Shown here one piece after another: positions 18,322-27,895 of a stretch of DNA of 64,000 nucleotides. The stretch's first letter is position 1. Each line of letters starts with the position of its first letter. Made by a program: the position numbers and the translations under genes. This DNA is from Pseudoxanthomonas sp. J31 (GTDB lineage: Bacteria; Pseudomonadota; Gammaproteobacteria; Xanthomonadales; Xanthomonadaceae): positions 186,001 through 250,000 of the forward strand of contig NZ_AZNZ01000002.1 in the NCBI RefSeq assembly GCF_000510725.1, read 5' to 3'. Below the pieces are notes generated by a model, which saw only the letters and a program-made list of their open reading frames with translations, was not told the DNA's origin and did no database searches.

Positions 18322-19071
18322 CTACCTGGCCTTGCCCTGGGCGGCGACCGCCGCGGCGGCGCGGGCCGCCGCTTCCGGATCGCCCAGATAGCGGTGCGAG
18401 ACCACCTTCAGCTCGTCGTCCAGCTCGAACAGCAGCGGGATGCCGGTGGGGATGTTGAGCTCGAGGATCTCTTCCTTCGAGACGTTGTTGAGGTACTTGT
18501 ACAGCGCGCGCAGCGAGTTGCCGTGCGCGGCCACCAGCACCGTCTTCCCCGACTTCAGCGAGGGCGCGATGGCGTCGTGCCAGTACGGCAGCACCCGGTC
18601 CAGGGTGGTGGCCAGCGACTCGGTCGACGGCAGCGCGTTGCGGTCCAGCCCGGCGTAGCGCGGGTCGTTGGCCGGGTGGCCGGCGTCGGACGGATCCATC
18701 GCCGGCGGCGGGATGTCGTAGGAGCGGCGCCAGATCTTGACCTGCTCCTCGCCGTGCTTGGCCGCGGTCTCGGCCTTGTCCAGGCCCTGCAGCGCGCCGT
18801 AGTGGCGCTCGTTGAGGCGCCAGCTCTTGTGCACCGGGATCCAGTCCTGGTCCAGCTCGCCCAGCGCGATGTTGAGGGTGCGGATGGCGCGCTTGAGCGT
18901 GGAGGTATAGGCCACGTCGAAGCGCAGGCCTTCCTCGCGCATCAGGCGGCCGCCGGCCGCGGCCTCGGCCCGGCCCTGCTCGGTGAGGTCGACGTCGACC
19001 CAGCCGGTGAAGCGGTTCTCGAGGTTCCACTGGCTCTGGCCGTGGCGCAGCAGGACTAGCTTGCGGGTCAC
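18322..19071 (-). CDS. gpmA: 2,3-bisphosphoglycerate-dependent phosphoglycerate mutase
   Basis: A 249-aa protein, the usual GpmA length. The [18 protein letters not shown] motif holds the phosphohistidine H10. [13 protein letters not shown] holds the second catalytic His, and the GHPANDPRY and [10 protein letters not shown] segments are family-specific. It interconverts 3- and 2-phosphoglycerate in glycolysis and gluconeogenesis. The start is a GTG at 19071 with GGAG ten bases upstream, matching family N-termini. A 13-bp tandem duplication lies 40 bp upstream. Confidence 0.95.
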   Translation of the reverse strand: MTRKLVLLRHGQSQWNLENRFTGWVDVDLTEQGRAEAAAGGRLMREEGLRFDVAYTSTLKRAIRTLNIALGELDQDWIPVHKSWRLNERHYGALQGLDKAETAAKHGEEQVKIWRRSYDIPPPAMDPSDAGHPANDPRYAGLDRNALPSTESLATTLDRVLPYWHDAIAPSLKSGKTVLVAAHGNSLRALYKYLNNVSKEEILELNIPTGIPLLFELDDELKVVSHRYLGDPEAAARAAAAVAAQGKAR

Positions 19072-19110
19072 TGTGTGGGGTCTCCGGTTCGGGGGCGAAA
19101 GCGAGGCCGA

Positions 19111-19136
19111 TTGTAGCGGCAAGTTGTAGCGGCAAG
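19111..19136. repeat. 13-bp perfect tandem duplication upstream of gpmA
   Basis: TTGTAGCGGCAAG occurs twice head to tail at 19111-19123 and 19124-19136, between the gpmA start and the divergent pirin gene. It may be a replication-slippage product or part of a promoter; nothing in the sequence decides. Confidence 0.7.
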
Positions 19137-19283
19137 TCGCCGCCGCAAGCCGCGCCGCATCCGTCCGTCCGGGCGCGTACGGCCACCCCGGCGGCGGCGC
19201 GGAAAGCACCGTCGCGGCCACGCGCGCGCAGCGGCGCGCCGGGCATGCAATGCTGCGCCCCGGTCCTTCCCCGGAGCGCCGCC

Positions 19284-20147
19284 ATGACCACCCTCGTCGA
19301 ACCCCGCGTCCACGATCTCGGCAACGGCTTCCTGGTACGCCGCGCGGTCCCCTCCCTGCAGGCGCGCAGCGTCGGTCCCTTCGTGTTCGTCGACCACATG
19401 GGCCCGGTGGTGTTCGACCGCGGCCACGGCCTGGACGTGCGCCCGCATCCGCACATCGGCCTGGCCACGGTGACCTTCCTCTGGGACGGCGCGATCCGCC
19501 ACCGCGACACCCTCGGCTCGGACCAGGTGATCCGCCCGGGCGACGTCAACTGGATGACCGCCGGCCGCGGCATCGCCCATTCCGAACGCACCCCGGCCGA
19601 GGAGCGGGCGACCGGCAGCACGGCCCACGGCATGCAGACCTGGGTGGCCCTGCCGCAGGCGCACGAGGAAGCCGAGCCGGCGTTCTTCCACCACCCTGCG
19701 GCCACCCTGCCGCAGCAACGGCGCGAGGGCGCCTGGCTGCGGGTGCTGGCCGGGCGCGCCTACGGCGAGGAATCGCCGGTGCGGGTGTTCGCCGACACCC
19801 TCAGCGTGGCCATCGACCTGGAGCCGGACGCCGAAGTGGCGCTGGACACCGGCCATGCCGAGCGCGCGCTCTACATCCTCGAAGGCGAGGCCCAGCTCGA
19901 CGGCCGCGACATCCCGGCCCGGCACCTGGTGCTGCCCGACCGCGGCACGCGCCCGGTGCTGCGTGCGCGCACCCCGCTGAAGGCCATGCTGCTGGGCGGC
20001 GAGCCGCTGGACGGGCGCCGCCACCTGTGGTGGAACTTCGTCTCCAGTTCCAGGGAACGCATCGAGCAGGCCAAGCAGGACTGGCTGGAAGGCCGTTTCG
20101 GCCAGATCGACGGCGACCCCGAGTTCATCCCCCTTCCCGCCCGCTGA
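19284..20147 (+). CDS. Pirin family protein
   Basis: A 287-aa bicupin protein. The N-terminal cupin has the pirin metal motif [21 protein letters not shown] and then [15 protein letters not shown], giving His and Glu ligands. The C-terminal pirin domain contains [19 protein letters not shown]. Pirins are metal-binding cupins, some with quercetinase activity; the role here is unknown. The ATG at 19284 has CCGGAG eight bases upstream. It is followed after about 100 bp by phaZ. Confidence 0.9.
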   Translation: MTTLVEPRVHDLGNGFLVRRAVPSLQARSVGPFVFVDHMGPVVFDRGHGLDVRPHPHIGLATVTFLWDGAIRHRDTLGSDQVIRPGDVNWMTAGRGIAHSERTPAEERATGSTAHGMQTWVALPQAHEEAEPAFFHHPAATLPQQRREGAWLRVLAGRAYGEESPVRVFADTLSVAIDLEPDAEVALDTGHAERALYILEGEAQLDGRDIPARHLVLPDRGTRPVLRARTPLKAMLLGGEPLDGRRHLWWNFVSSSRERIEQAKQDWLEGRFGQIDGDPEFIPLPAR

Positions 20148-20245
20148 ACGCACGTCTCACGCAGGCTGCGACGCCCACGTCGACCTGCGTCCTCTTCGGT
20201 TACGATGGTGCAATGCAACAGCCAGACCCGAAGCGTGGACCCTCC

Positions 20246-21493
20246 ATGCTCTACCAGCTGCATGAACTCAACCGCGCCATGATGGCCCCCTGGGTCCATC
20301 TGGCCGAAGCCAATGCCCGCATCTTCTCCGACCCCAACAGCTGGGTGTCGTCGCTGCCGGGGGCCGAGCGCATCGCCGCCAGCAACGAGCTGGTGCACCG
20401 CCTGGGCAAGGACTACGAGAAGCCTGCCTGGAACATCCACGAGGTGGAGGTCCAGGGCCGGCAGGTCCCGGTGCTCGAGCAGGAGGCGCTGCGCAAGCCG
20501 TTCTGCCGGCTGGTGCGCTTCAAGCGCTACAGCGACGACGCGGCCACCATCGCGGCGATGAAGGACGACCCGGTGGTGCTGGTGGTGGCGCCGCTGTCCG
20601 GCCACCACGCCACCCTGCTGCGCGACACCGTCTCCACCCTGCTGCGCGACCACAAGGTCTACGTGACCGACTGGGTCGACGCGCGCATGGTGCCGGTGGA
20701 AGCCGGCGCGTTCTGCCTGGACGACTACGTGGCCTACGTGGAGGACTTCATCCGCCACATCGGCGCGCGCGACCTGCACGTGGTCAGCGTGTGCCAGCCG
20801 ACGGTGCCGGTGCTGGCCGCGGTGTCGCTGATGGCCGCGCGCGGCGAGCCGATCCCGCGCTCGCTGGTGATGATGGGCGGCCCGATCGACGCCCGCCGCA
20901 GCCCGACCGCGGTCAACAACCTGGCCACGCGCAATCCGCTGTCCTGGTTCGAGAACAACGTCATCCACACGGTGCCGCCGCCGTACCCGGGCCAGGGCCG
21001 CGACGTGTACCCGGGCTTCTTGCAGCACGCCGGCTTCATCGCCATGAACCCCAGCCGCCACTTCATGTCGCACTGGGACTTCTACTCCAACCTGGTCAAG
21101 GGCGACCTGCAGGACGCCGAGGCCCACCGCCGCTTCTACGACGAGTACAACGCGGTGCTGGACATGCCCGCCGAGTACTACCTGGACACCATCCGCATCG
21201 TGTTCCAGGAGTTCCTGCTGCCGCGCGGGGAATGGGTGATCGGCGGCGAGCGCGTGGATCCGGCGGCGATCAAGGACACCGCGATGTTCACCATCGAGGG
21301 CGAGCTGGACGACATCTCCGGCCTCGGCCAGACCGAGGCAGCACACGACCTGTGCAGCGGCATTGCCAAGTCGCACCAGAAGCACCTGATCGTCGAAGGC
21401 GCCGGCCACTACGGCATCTTCAGCGGCCGCCGCTGGCGCGAGAAGGTCTATCCGCAGGTGCGCGAGTTCATCGCCAGATACGCACGCGACTGA
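20246..21493 (+). CDS. phaZ: Intracellular polyhydroxyalkanoate depolymerase
   Basis: A 415-aa protein of the PhaZ1 type. It starts MLYQLHELNRAMMAPW, as family members do. The nucleophile is Cys183 in VVSVCQPTVPVLA, with D355 or D356 in GELDDISGLG and H388 in GAGHYGIFSG. These positions match those I recall for Ralstonia eutropha PhaZ1. The enzyme degrades stored polyhydroxybutyrate granules in the cytoplasm. An upstream ATG at 20213 is possible but off the family pattern. A strong hairpin terminator follows. Confidence 0.9.
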   Translation: MLYQLHELNRAMMAPWVHLAEANARIFSDPNSWVSSLPGAERIAASNELVHRLGKDYEKPAWNIHEVEVQGRQVPVLEQEALRKPFCRLVRFKRYSDDAATIAAMKDDPVVLVVAPLSGHHATLLRDTVSTLLRDHKVYVTDWVDARMVPVEAGAFCLDDYVAYVEDFIRHIGARDLHVVSVCQPTVPVLAAVSLMAARGEPIPRSLVMMGGPIDARRSPTAVNNLATRNPLSWFENNVIHTVPPPYPGQGRDVYPGFLQHAGFIAMNPSRHFMSHWDFYSNLVKGDLQDAEAHRRFYDEYNAVLDMPAEYYLDTIRIVFQEFLLPRGEWVIGGERVDPAAIKDTAMFTIEGELDDISGLGQTEAAHDLCSGIAKSHQKHLIVEGAGHYGIFSGRRWREKVYPQVREFIARYARD

Positions 21494-21516
21494 GCCTTGC
21501 CCCATTGGCACAACGG

Positions 21517-21544
21517 AAAGGCCGCCCCATGGGCGGCCTTTCTT
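21517..21544 (+). terminator. Bidirectional intrinsic terminator
   Basis: An 11-bp perfect stem (AAAGGCCGCCC / GGGCGGCCTTT) with a 3-base loop, flanked by T-rich bases on the plus strand. It lies between the convergent phaZ and hypothetical genes and can serve both. Confidence 0.8.
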
Positions 21545-21573
21545 CCTGCAGGACCGGGATGCCGGCTGCGTGC

Positions 21574-22302
21574 TCACTGCGCGCTGATGTCCTCGGGCGC
21601 CAACCGGCGCACCACCTTGCCGGCCTCGTCCAGGAACTCGACCGCGGCGGCGCCGTCGGCGGCCACCCTCAGCACCAGCCGGACCCTGCCTTCGGCGTCC
21701 CTCAGGGACAGCAGGGAGGAGCGCTCGTGGTCCTTGCCCAGGAACACGCGCGCGACATTGGCCGGTCCGCCGGTGAGTTCGACTTGGCGTTTCTGCCTCT
21801 CGTCCGGCGGCAAAGCGTTCAGCTCCTCCAGGTTCTCCAACATTGGCTCGGACGATCCATCGGGCTGGTCCAGCACCGTGACTCCCGCCCAGCGGATGCC
21901 ATCCCGTTCGTACTGACCGAACGTGGCCACCTGGTCCTGCTCGTACTGGTCGAAGGAAAAATGCCCTCCTGCACGGGGCTTTCCATCCGGACCGCGCGAG
22001 CCACCAAAGACCAGGCCACCGTTCTCGGTGCCCTCATCGTTGTAGAACAGCATGCCGGCGACCTCGCGCGGATGGCGGTGCTCCTTGCCACGGAAGATCA
22101 GGCCCGGGAAACGCGTCCGGTTCGATACCACCAGGCGCAGCGTGCCGTCCGGCTCGCGCACGTTGATGCGCTGCACGTCGATCTCCTCGAAGCTGGCGCG
22201 CTTGCCCGGTGCGGCCGCGCCGGTCAGCAGGAAGGCGCATACGGCCACCGTCAGCGCGCCTGAATAGGCCAGCAGCCAGCGCATCGCGGTTCTCTGCTCC
22301 AT
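21574..22302 (-). CDS. Hypothetical membrane-anchored protein
   Basis: A 242-aa protein with one N-terminal hydrophobic segment (WLLAYSGALTVAVCAFLL, about residues 9-26), then a soluble part rich in Asp and Glu. Segments such as NVREPDGTLRLVVSNRTRFP and GMLFYNDEGTENGGLVFGG look like beta strands of a small repeat. GGAGAGGACGAC before the ATG supports the start. No named family is recognised. The soluble part is probably periplasmic. Confidence 0.7.
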   Translation of the reverse strand: MEQRTAMRWLLAYSGALTVAVCAFLLTGAAAPGKRASFEEIDVQRINVREPDGTLRLVVSNRTRFPGLIFRGKEHRHPREVAGMLFYNDEGTENGGLVFGGSRGPDGKPRAGGHFSFDQYEQDQVATFGQYERDGIRWAGVTVLDQPDGSSEPMLENLEELNALPPDERQKRQVELTGGPANVARVFLGKDHERSSLLSLRDAEGRVRLVLRVAADGAAAVEFLDEAGKVVRRLAPEDISAQ

Positions 22303-22667
22303 GTCGTCCTCTCCACAGACGCCGCGGATCACGGCGGGGGCGACGTTACCGCACCGGGTTGCTCCCGGCAGGACCTTGGGGGCCAACCGCCGAAATTGCC
22401 GGCCAGACATGCCGGATTGGATCGCGAACGCGGCACGGGTGTGCACATCCATCGCCGGATACGCGCGCGCCCGGGCCTTGCGCCACGGCTCCGGAAAACG
22501 GAAAGGCCGCCCCATGGGTGGCCGTTCCCCTTGCCCGGCGCGGAATGTCCAGGCCTGCGGCAGCCGCCCCCCTGCCTCGCCCCTGGCGCCGAGGCGTCGA
22601 GGGCCTCGACCCGCGGCACGGTTTCGGGAAGGACCGGCCGGCGCCATTGGCCGGCCGGGAGGTGGGC
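22303..22667. other. 365-bp intergenic stretch
   Basis: Lies between a hypothetical gene start and the HAAS gene end. It contains a hairpin at about 22,496-22,526 that shares the bases GGAAAGGCCGCCCCATGGG with the phaZ terminator. No convincing gene is seen. Confidence 0.5.
22496..22526 (-). terminator. Probable terminator of the padR-HAAS operon
   Basis: An imperfect inverted repeat around GGCCGCCC / GGGTGGCC with a 3-base CAT loop. On the minus strand it is followed by TTTCCGTTTT, giving a U-rich tail for the operon ending at 22,668. Confidence 0.5.
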
Positions 22668-23591
22668 TCAGACCACCGGATTGCGCACCAGCAGGTGCTT
22701 GGCCAGCCAGCCGTGGCAGCGCCCGACCAGGCGCGCCAGGTGCAGGGTCGCGAACAGCAGCAGCAAGCCGATCGCGAACGCCAGCAGCGCGCCCGCCCAG
22801 CTGTCGGCCAGGGCGAAGTACAGGCCGTCCAGGTGGAAGCCGGGGCTATCCCACCAGCCGAACAGGGAGGCCAGCGGCGTCAGCAGCAGCCCCAGGCTCA
22901 CCGCCAGCAGGGTCACGATGCAGCTGAAGTACGCCGTGCCCAGCGGCAGCATCGCCAGCATGTAGGCCATCGCCGTCCAGGTGCGGCCGTCGGTGAACAG
23001 CTCGCCGATGCGGGTCAGCCAGGGCTTGTCGCGCTGGATGTACAGCGGCCGCCGCGGCATGCGCACGCCCAGCAGCACCTCGACGATGCGCCCTTCCACC
23101 AGCGACAGCAGCCGCACCGACATCAGGAACAGCAGCAGCAGCGGCACGCCGATGATCAGGATCAGCAGTCCGCCCGAGGTGGAGATGCCGGTGACGACCC
23201 AAGTGAAATAGAACACGCCGGTGGCCAGCGACAGCAGCATGTAGAACAGCGCGCCGTAGGTGTACGGGTCGGCGGCCACGCCGAAGAAGCGGCCGACCAG
23301 CGAGCGCTGCTTGGGCGGACGCGGCGGGCGCAGGGCGCGGTTCACGGTGACCTCGGTCTCGCGGTAGATCTCGGCCACTTCCTCCGGCGCGCCGTAGCTG
23401 CCGGCCACCGCGGCAATCACCTCGGCCTCGTCGCGGCCGGCCTGCTCGGCCAGCTCCGAGCGCAGGTATTCCTCCGCGTCGTACAGCGCGTCCTGGACCA
23501 GCGCCGGATCCGCGCCGCGAAGCGCCTCGCGCAGCTGCTCCAGGTATTCCGGGATGGTGGTCGGCAGCGGCCGACCCTGCTTGGCGTTCAT
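22668..23591 (-). CDS. HAAS-type membrane protein coupled to PadR
   Basis: A 307-aa protein. The N-terminal cytoplasmic helical domain (YLEQLREALRGADPALVQ, DALYDAEEYL, GSYGAPEEVA) is the HAAS/DUF1700-type fold. Several membrane helices follow (GALFYMLLSLATGVFYFTWV, LLILIIGVPLLLLFLM and others), resembling putative sensor-domain proteins. It starts 4 bp after the PadR gene. Such PadR/HAAS pairs usually respond to envelope or stress signals; the signal here is unknown. Confidence 0.75.
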   Translation of the reverse strand: MNAKQGRPLPTTIPEYLEQLREALRGADPALVQDALYDAEEYLRSELAEQAGRDEAEVIAAVAGSYGAPEEVAEIYRETEVTVNRALRPPRPPKQRSLVGRFFGVAADPYTYGALFYMLLSLATGVFYFTWVVTGISTSGGLLILIIGVPLLLLFLMSVRLLSLVEGRIVEVLLGVRMPRRPLYIQRDKPWLTRIGELFTDGRTWTAMAYMLAMLPLGTAYFSCIVTLLAVSLGLLLTPLASLFGWWDSPGFHLDGLYFALADSWAGALLAFAIGLLLLFATLHLARLVGRCHGWLAKHLLVRNPVV

Positions 23592-23595
23592 GCGC

Positions 23596-23952
23596 TTACT
23601 CCTCCAGGACGGAATCGACGGAATCGCGGGTGGCGCGCCAGGCGGCGGCCCATTGCGCCAGGACCTCGCGGCCGGCGCCGGTGATGCGGTAGCAGCGCCG
23701 CGGCGGGCCGGCATCGGATGGCTCGACGTGGCTTTCCAGCAGGCCTGCGCCCTCCAGGTTGCGCAGCACCGGGTACAGCGCGCTCTGCTTGCCGCTGAGC
23801 ACGCCGCCGCCCACCTGCTCCAGGCGCTTGGCGATGAGGTAGCCGTACAGGGGCTCGCTGGCCCGCGCCAGCACCGCAAGCAGGACCAGCGACACGGTGC
23901 CGGCGCTGAGCTCCTTCTGGAACTTCTTCAGCTGGGCCTCGATGTCGACCAT
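23596..23952 (-). CDS. PadR family transcriptional regulator
   Basis: A 118-aa winged-helix regulator. The DNA-binding region contains [20 protein letters not shown] and [20 protein letters not shown], the standard PadR motifs. A short C-terminal helix follows, as in the PadR-s1 subgroup. It is the first gene of a two-gene operon with the HAAS protein and probably represses its own promoter. Confidence 0.9.
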   Translation of the reverse strand: MVDIEAQLKKFQKELSAGTVSLVLLAVLARASEPLYGYLIAKRLEQVGGGVLSGKQSALYPVLRNLEGAGLLESHVEPSDAGPPRRCYRITGAGREVLAQWAAAWRATRDSVDSVLEE

Positions 23953-24102
23953 GGATGGGCTCCTCGCCTGCCTCTGGCAGGCTCCGGAGCAAGGCTATTC
24001 TTAACTTCGGTATAGCGGATGTGCCGATAGTCACCCGGGGCCGTACTGGCCCTGGCGGCCGGGGTCGGGCCAGAATCCGGGCTCCATTCCCAGGTGCCGC
24101 CC

Positions 24103-25011
24103 ATGACCCTGCGCCCCGTCCTGCTCGCCTGCGCCCTGTGCGCCGCCTTCGCCGCTCCTGCCCCCGCCCAGGCCCAGACCCGCGGCCTCCAGGAGATCCT
24201 CGCCGACGCGCCGGCCTCGGCCTGGCGCGACCTGGACCCGGAGCGCACCCTGTACATGGACCTCGAAGCCGGCCGGGTGGTCATCGAGCTGGCGCCTGCG
24301 TTCGCCCCGGCGCACGCGCGCAACATCGCCACCCTTGCACGCGGCCATTTCTGGGACGGCACCAGCATCTACCGGGTGCAGGACAACTTCGTCGCCCAGT
24401 TCGGTGATGTCGATGGCGAGGACCCGGAGAAGGCGAAGGATCTCGGCCGGGCCGCACGCAAGCTGCCGGCGGAATTCGAGCGCGAGGCGGCGGGACTGGA
24501 TTTCCACCGCCTGCCCGATGCCGATGGCTGGGCGCCGGAAGTCGGCTTCGTCGACGGCTTCCCCGCCGGCCGCGACCCGCACGAAGGCAAGGCCTGGCTG
24601 GCCCACTGCTACGCCATGGTCGGCGCCGGCCGCAACGCCGAGCCGGACAGCAGCATCGGCGCCGAGCTGTACGCGGTGATCGGCCAGTCGCCGCGCCAGC
24701 TGGACCGCAACATCACCCTGGTCGGTCGCGTGGTGAAGGGCATCGAGCTGCTCAGCTCGCTGCCGCGCGGACCCGAACCGATGGGCTTCTACGAAGACCC
24801 GGCCCAGCGCACGCCGATCTTCTCGGTGCGGCTGGCCAGCGAGGTGCCGGCCGGCGAACGCCTGCGCCTGCAGGCCCTGCGCACCGACAGCGCCGCCTTC
24901 GCCGAGCTGGTGGAAGCGCGCCGCAACCGCCGCGACGACTTCTACAAGCGCCCGGCCGGGCACATCGACCTGTGCAACGTGATGCTGCCGGTGCGCGTGG
25001 CCGCCGACTGA
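24103..25011 (+). CDS. Exported cyclophilin-type peptidylprolyl isomerase
   Basis: A 302-aa protein. A signal peptide ([20 protein letters not shown]) is followed by a cyclophilin-like core, recognisable from [45 protein letters not shown] order (strand, then the FxxAPxxxxN loop, then YRVxxxFVxQ) and by [15 protein letters not shown]. It is longer than simple PpiA, with an insertion near residues 105-155 and a C-terminal extension. Predicted periplasmic protein-folding helper. The ATG at 24103 begins the signal peptide. Confidence 0.82.
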   Translation: MTLRPVLLACALCAAFAAPAPAQAQTRGLQEILADAPASAWRDLDPERTLYMDLEAGRVVIELAPAFAPAHARNIATLARGHFWDGTSIYRVQDNFVAQFGDVDGEDPEKAKDLGRAARKLPAEFEREAAGLDFHRLPDADGWAPEVGFVDGFPAGRDPHEGKAWLAHCYAMVGAGRNAEPDSSIGAELYAVIGQSPRQLDRNITLVGRVVKGIELLSSLPRGPEPMGFYEDPAQRTPIFSVRLASEVPAGERLRLQALRTDSAAFAELVEARRNRRDDFYKRPAGHIDLCNVMLPVRVAAD

Positions 25012-25014
25012 GGC

Positions 25015-25923
25015 TCAGCGCGCACGCTGGCTGATCGCCACGCTGCCCAGGATCAGGGCGCCGGCCAGCAGCATGGCCAGGGTCACCGGCTCGCCCAGGA
25101 ACACCCAGGCGAACAGCGCGCCGAACAGCGGCACCAGGTAGGTCACGGTGGACGTGCGCGCGGCGCCGATGCGGTGGATCAGGCCGTAGAAATAGATGAA
25201 GGCCAGCCCGGTGCACAGCACGCCCAGGCCGATGGCCGAGCCCCAGGCCTGCGCCGAGACCGCACCGGCCGGCCAGTGGGTGGCCGCCAGCGGCAGCAGC
25301 AGCAGCGCCGAGCAGCCCAGGGTCACCGCCGCCGAGGCCGCCGGCGGCAGCCCGGCCATGTAGCGCTTCACCAGGTTCAGGCCGACGCCGTACAGCAGCG
25401 CCGCGGTGGCGCCGGCGAACACCGCCGGGCCGATGCTCAGACCGGACACCTTGGCCGTGGCCAGCACCACCACGCCGATGAAGCCGGTCAGCAGCGCCAC
25501 GGCGCGGCGTGCGCCGATCTTCTCGCCGAACACCAGGTACGCCACCAGTGCGGCGAACAGCACGACCATGGCGTTGCAGATCGCGCCGATCGCCGCCGGC
25601 GCGCGTTGCGCCGCCCAGGCGAACAGCAGGAACGGCAGCGCCGAGTTCACCACGCCGATGGCCGCCAGCTTCGGCCAGATGCGCAACGGGAACTGCGCCC
25701 GCGCCAGCCACAGGAACGGCAGCAGCACCATCGCCCCCAGCGCCAGGCGCAGCTCCACCAGGGCGTAGGGCCCGAACTCCGGCGCGGCCACCCGCATGAA
25801 CAGGAACGAGCCGCCCCATACCGCGCCCAGCGCAAGCAGTTCCAGCGGGGTGCGCCAGTCGCGGGCGCCGGCCACGGGCGCGGAGGCGGCGCCGGCTTCC
25901 AGGCATTGCTTGGTGCCATCCAT
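25015..25923 (-). CDS. DMT-superfamily (EamA) transporter
   Basis: A 302-aa protein with about ten hydrophobic helices in two EamA repeats. ALGAVWGGSFLFMRVAAPEF is the first-helix signature and IGAICNAMVVLFAALVAYLV follows. Predicted inner-membrane metabolite exporter. It is divergent from the LysR gene at 26129, which probably controls it. Substrate unknown. The ATG at 25923 lies 20 residues before the first helix. Confidence 0.85.
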   Translation of the reverse strand: MDGTKQCLEAGAASAPVAGARDWRTPLELLALGAVWGGSFLFMRVAAPEFGPYALVELRLALGAMVLLPFLWLARAQFPLRIWPKLAAIGVVNSALPFLLFAWAAQRAPAAIGAICNAMVVLFAALVAYLVFGEKIGARRAVALLTGFIGVVVLATAKVSGLSIGPAVFAGATAALLYGVGLNLVKRYMAGLPPAASAAVTLGCSALLLLPLAATHWPAGAVSAQAWGSAIGLGVLCTGLAFIYFYGLIHRIGAARTSTVTYLVPLFGALFAWVFLGEPVTLAMLLAGALILGSVAISQRAR

Positions 25924-26128
25924 CGGTATCTCCTCGGGTAACCGGAGCGGCCACGTCGCGCACGCGGCGCGGCGGCCAGGGGGAAGGAATCGTGCGCCGG
26001 TGGCTGCCTTGCCGCTCGCCGTTTCCGGCCATCGCATCACCGGCGCGATGGCCACAGCTTCGGCGTCGCCGGGCGCGCCGACAAGCGCGTAGTATCGGGG
26101 CGAGCCACAAATCTGGTTCGTGCCTCGC

Positions 26129-27094
26129 ATGGTCATCCGTCCTGCCCTGCTGCCCGCGCTGGCGGTGTTCGCCGCCGCCGCGCGCCACCAGAACTTCGCC
26201 CACGCCGCCGAGGAACTGCACCTGACCGCCAGCGCGGTCAGCCACCACGTGCGCAAGCTGGAATCGCTGCTGGGCACGACCCTGTTCCAGCGCCACGCCC
26301 GCGGCGTCACCCTCACCCCCGAGGGCCGGCAGCTGGCCGACGCCGCCGCCGCGGCACTGGCCGACGTCTCGGCGGTGGCCGGCAACCTGCGGCCGGATGC
26401 AGGCACCCGGGTGCTGCGGATCAGCACCCTGCATTCGCTGGTGCACTGCTGGCTGCTGCCACGGTTGCCGCAGTTCTGCGCCGCGCACCCGGAAGTCAGG
26501 CTGGAGATCGACACCAGCCCGGCGCTGGCGCGCTTCGACGAGGGCGGCCCCGACCTGGCGGTGCGCTATGGCCCCGGGCACTGGCCCGGGCTGGTGGCGC
26601 ACCACCTGATGGACGATGCGATGTTCCCGGTGGCTTCGCCGCGCCTGCCGGGCGTGGCCGGCATCACCGATCCGCGCCAGATCGCATCGCTGCCGCTGAT
26701 TTCGGACCTGACCCAGCAGGGCTGGCGCGAATGGTTCCGCGCCGCCGGCGTGCGCGGCGTGCGGCTGCCGCCGATGCACAGCTTCAGCGACAGCACGGAC
26801 GCCATGCGCGCGGCCGCCGAAGGCATTGGCGCGACCCTGGCCCGCCGCCACCTGGCGCTGGGCTGGCTGGAGCGCGGCGACGTGGTGCGGCTGCCCGGAC
26901 CGACGATGCAGGCGCGGTTCGCGTACTACGCGGTGTATCCGGCGCACCGCCCGCTGGCGCCGGCGGCCTCGAAGTTCATCGACTGGATCAAGCAGCAGGC
27001 CAAGGAGGCGCCATGGGCCGACGCGCCGGAACGGCGGCCGCCCGGCGCGCGCCGGCGCAAGGCCCGGGAGGAGGCCTTCCTCACCCGGCCTTGA
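26129..27094 (+). CDS. LysR-family transcriptional regulator
   Basis: A 321-aa regulator. The helix-turn-helix (NFAHAAEELHLTASAVSHHV) occupies about residues 20-40, and a GcvA-like effector domain follows (HSLVHCWLLPRLPQF, EIDTSPALARFDEGGPDLAV). A basic Arg-rich tail ends the protein. A GTG at 26120 would add three residues. Divergent from the DMT gene, suggesting it controls that exporter. Confidence 0.85.
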   Translation: MVIRPALLPALAVFAAAARHQNFAHAAEELHLTASAVSHHVRKLESLLGTTLFQRHARGVTLTPEGRQLADAAAAALADVSAVAGNLRPDAGTRVLRISTLHSLVHCWLLPRLPQFCAAHPEVRLEIDTSPALARFDEGGPDLAVRYGPGHWPGLVAHHLMDDAMFPVASPRLPGVAGITDPRQIASLPLISDLTQQGWREWFRAAGVRGVRLPPMHSFSDSTDAMRAAAEGIGATLARRHLALGWLERGDVVRLPGPTMQARFAYYAVYPAHRPLAPAASKFIDWIKQQAKEAPWADAPERRPPGARRRKAREEAFLTRP

Positions 27095-27139
27095 AACCGG
27101 CGTGGCTAGGCTGCGCGGCATCCATCGGGAGAGTCCGCC

Positions 27140-27436
27140 ATGCCCCAGCTACGCCTCCGCATCATCGGCAACCAGGACGACCTGCGCGCGGTCGCCGACC
27201 TGCTGCAAAGCATCGAGGGCGTCGAGCACGTCGAGGAAGTGGCCGACCTGATGCCCCGCCTGGACGACGAGGATTCCAGCTCGGCCGGCCTGTCCGACGA
27301 CATCGGCCCCGGCGCGCACGACCTGGAGATCGAGGCGCCCAACGATTACACCGCCCGGCGCGTGCGCCAGGCGGTGGAGGAGCTGGCGGTGCGCCTGGGC
27401 CTGGTGGTGGAGTTCGAGGCGGAAGAGGAGGAATAG
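27140..27436 (+). CDS. Small acidic hypothetical protein
   Basis: A 98-aa protein. It starts QLRLRIIGNQDDLRAVADLL, resembling a small alpha/beta ferredoxin-like domain, with an acidic middle (RLDDEDSSS) and a Glu-rich end. No named family is recognised. The codon usage fits the backbone. It follows the LysR gene by 45 bp and converges on the GFA gene. Confidence 0.6.
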   Translation: MPQLRLRIIGNQDDLRAVADLLQSIEGVEHVEEVADLMPRLDDEDSSSAGLSDDIGPGAHDLEIEAPNDYTARRVRQAVEELAVRLGLVVEFEAEEEE

Positions 27437-27448
27437 GCCGCCACCGCG

Positions 27449-27796
27449 CTACACGCTGGCGCCGTCGAAGCGCACCACCTTCAGCGCGTCCAGGTCCACC
27501 TCCGGCAGGCAGCGCACGTTGATCGCCACGGTCGCGGTGCCGTCCGGGGCGGTGCCCTCGCCGAACGGCGCGATGCCGCAGGTCGGGCAGAAGTGGTGCT
27601 GGATGTGCTTGCGGTTGAACAGGTAGGTGCCCAGCCGCTCGCGCGGGGTGGCCAGCTCGAACGCGCTGGCCGGCACGAACCACAGCAGGCCGCCGCGCCG
27701 CCGGCACATCGAGCAGTTGCAGTCGACCACCTGGTCGATCTGTCCTTCGACGGTGAACGCGATGCCGCCGCAATGGCAGCTTCCCTGGTACTTCAT
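27449..27796 (-). CDS. GFA family (glutathione-dependent formaldehyde-activating-like) protein
   Basis: A 115-aa zinc-binding protein. Ligands are visible in order: GSCHCGGIAF (CxC), then CNCSMCRRRGG (CxCxxC), then FCPTCGIAPF (CxxC), the full GFA pattern. Family members were named for formaldehyde-glutathione adduct formation, but many have unknown roles. The ATG at 27796 is the family start. Confidence 0.88.
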   Translation of the reverse strand: MKYQGSCHCGGIAFTVEGQIDQVVDCNCSMCRRRGGLLWFVPASAFELATPRERLGTYLFNRKHIQHHFCPTCGIAPFGEGTAPDGTATVAINVRCLPEVDLDALKVVRFDGASV

Positions 27797-27895
27797 GGTG
27801 TCCTCCCCGTGCGTGGTGGCGCGGCCCAGCCAATGGCAGGGGCATGGGCGGCGCCTTGCCCCTATCCTGCGCCATCCCTCGACACCGGTATAGCC

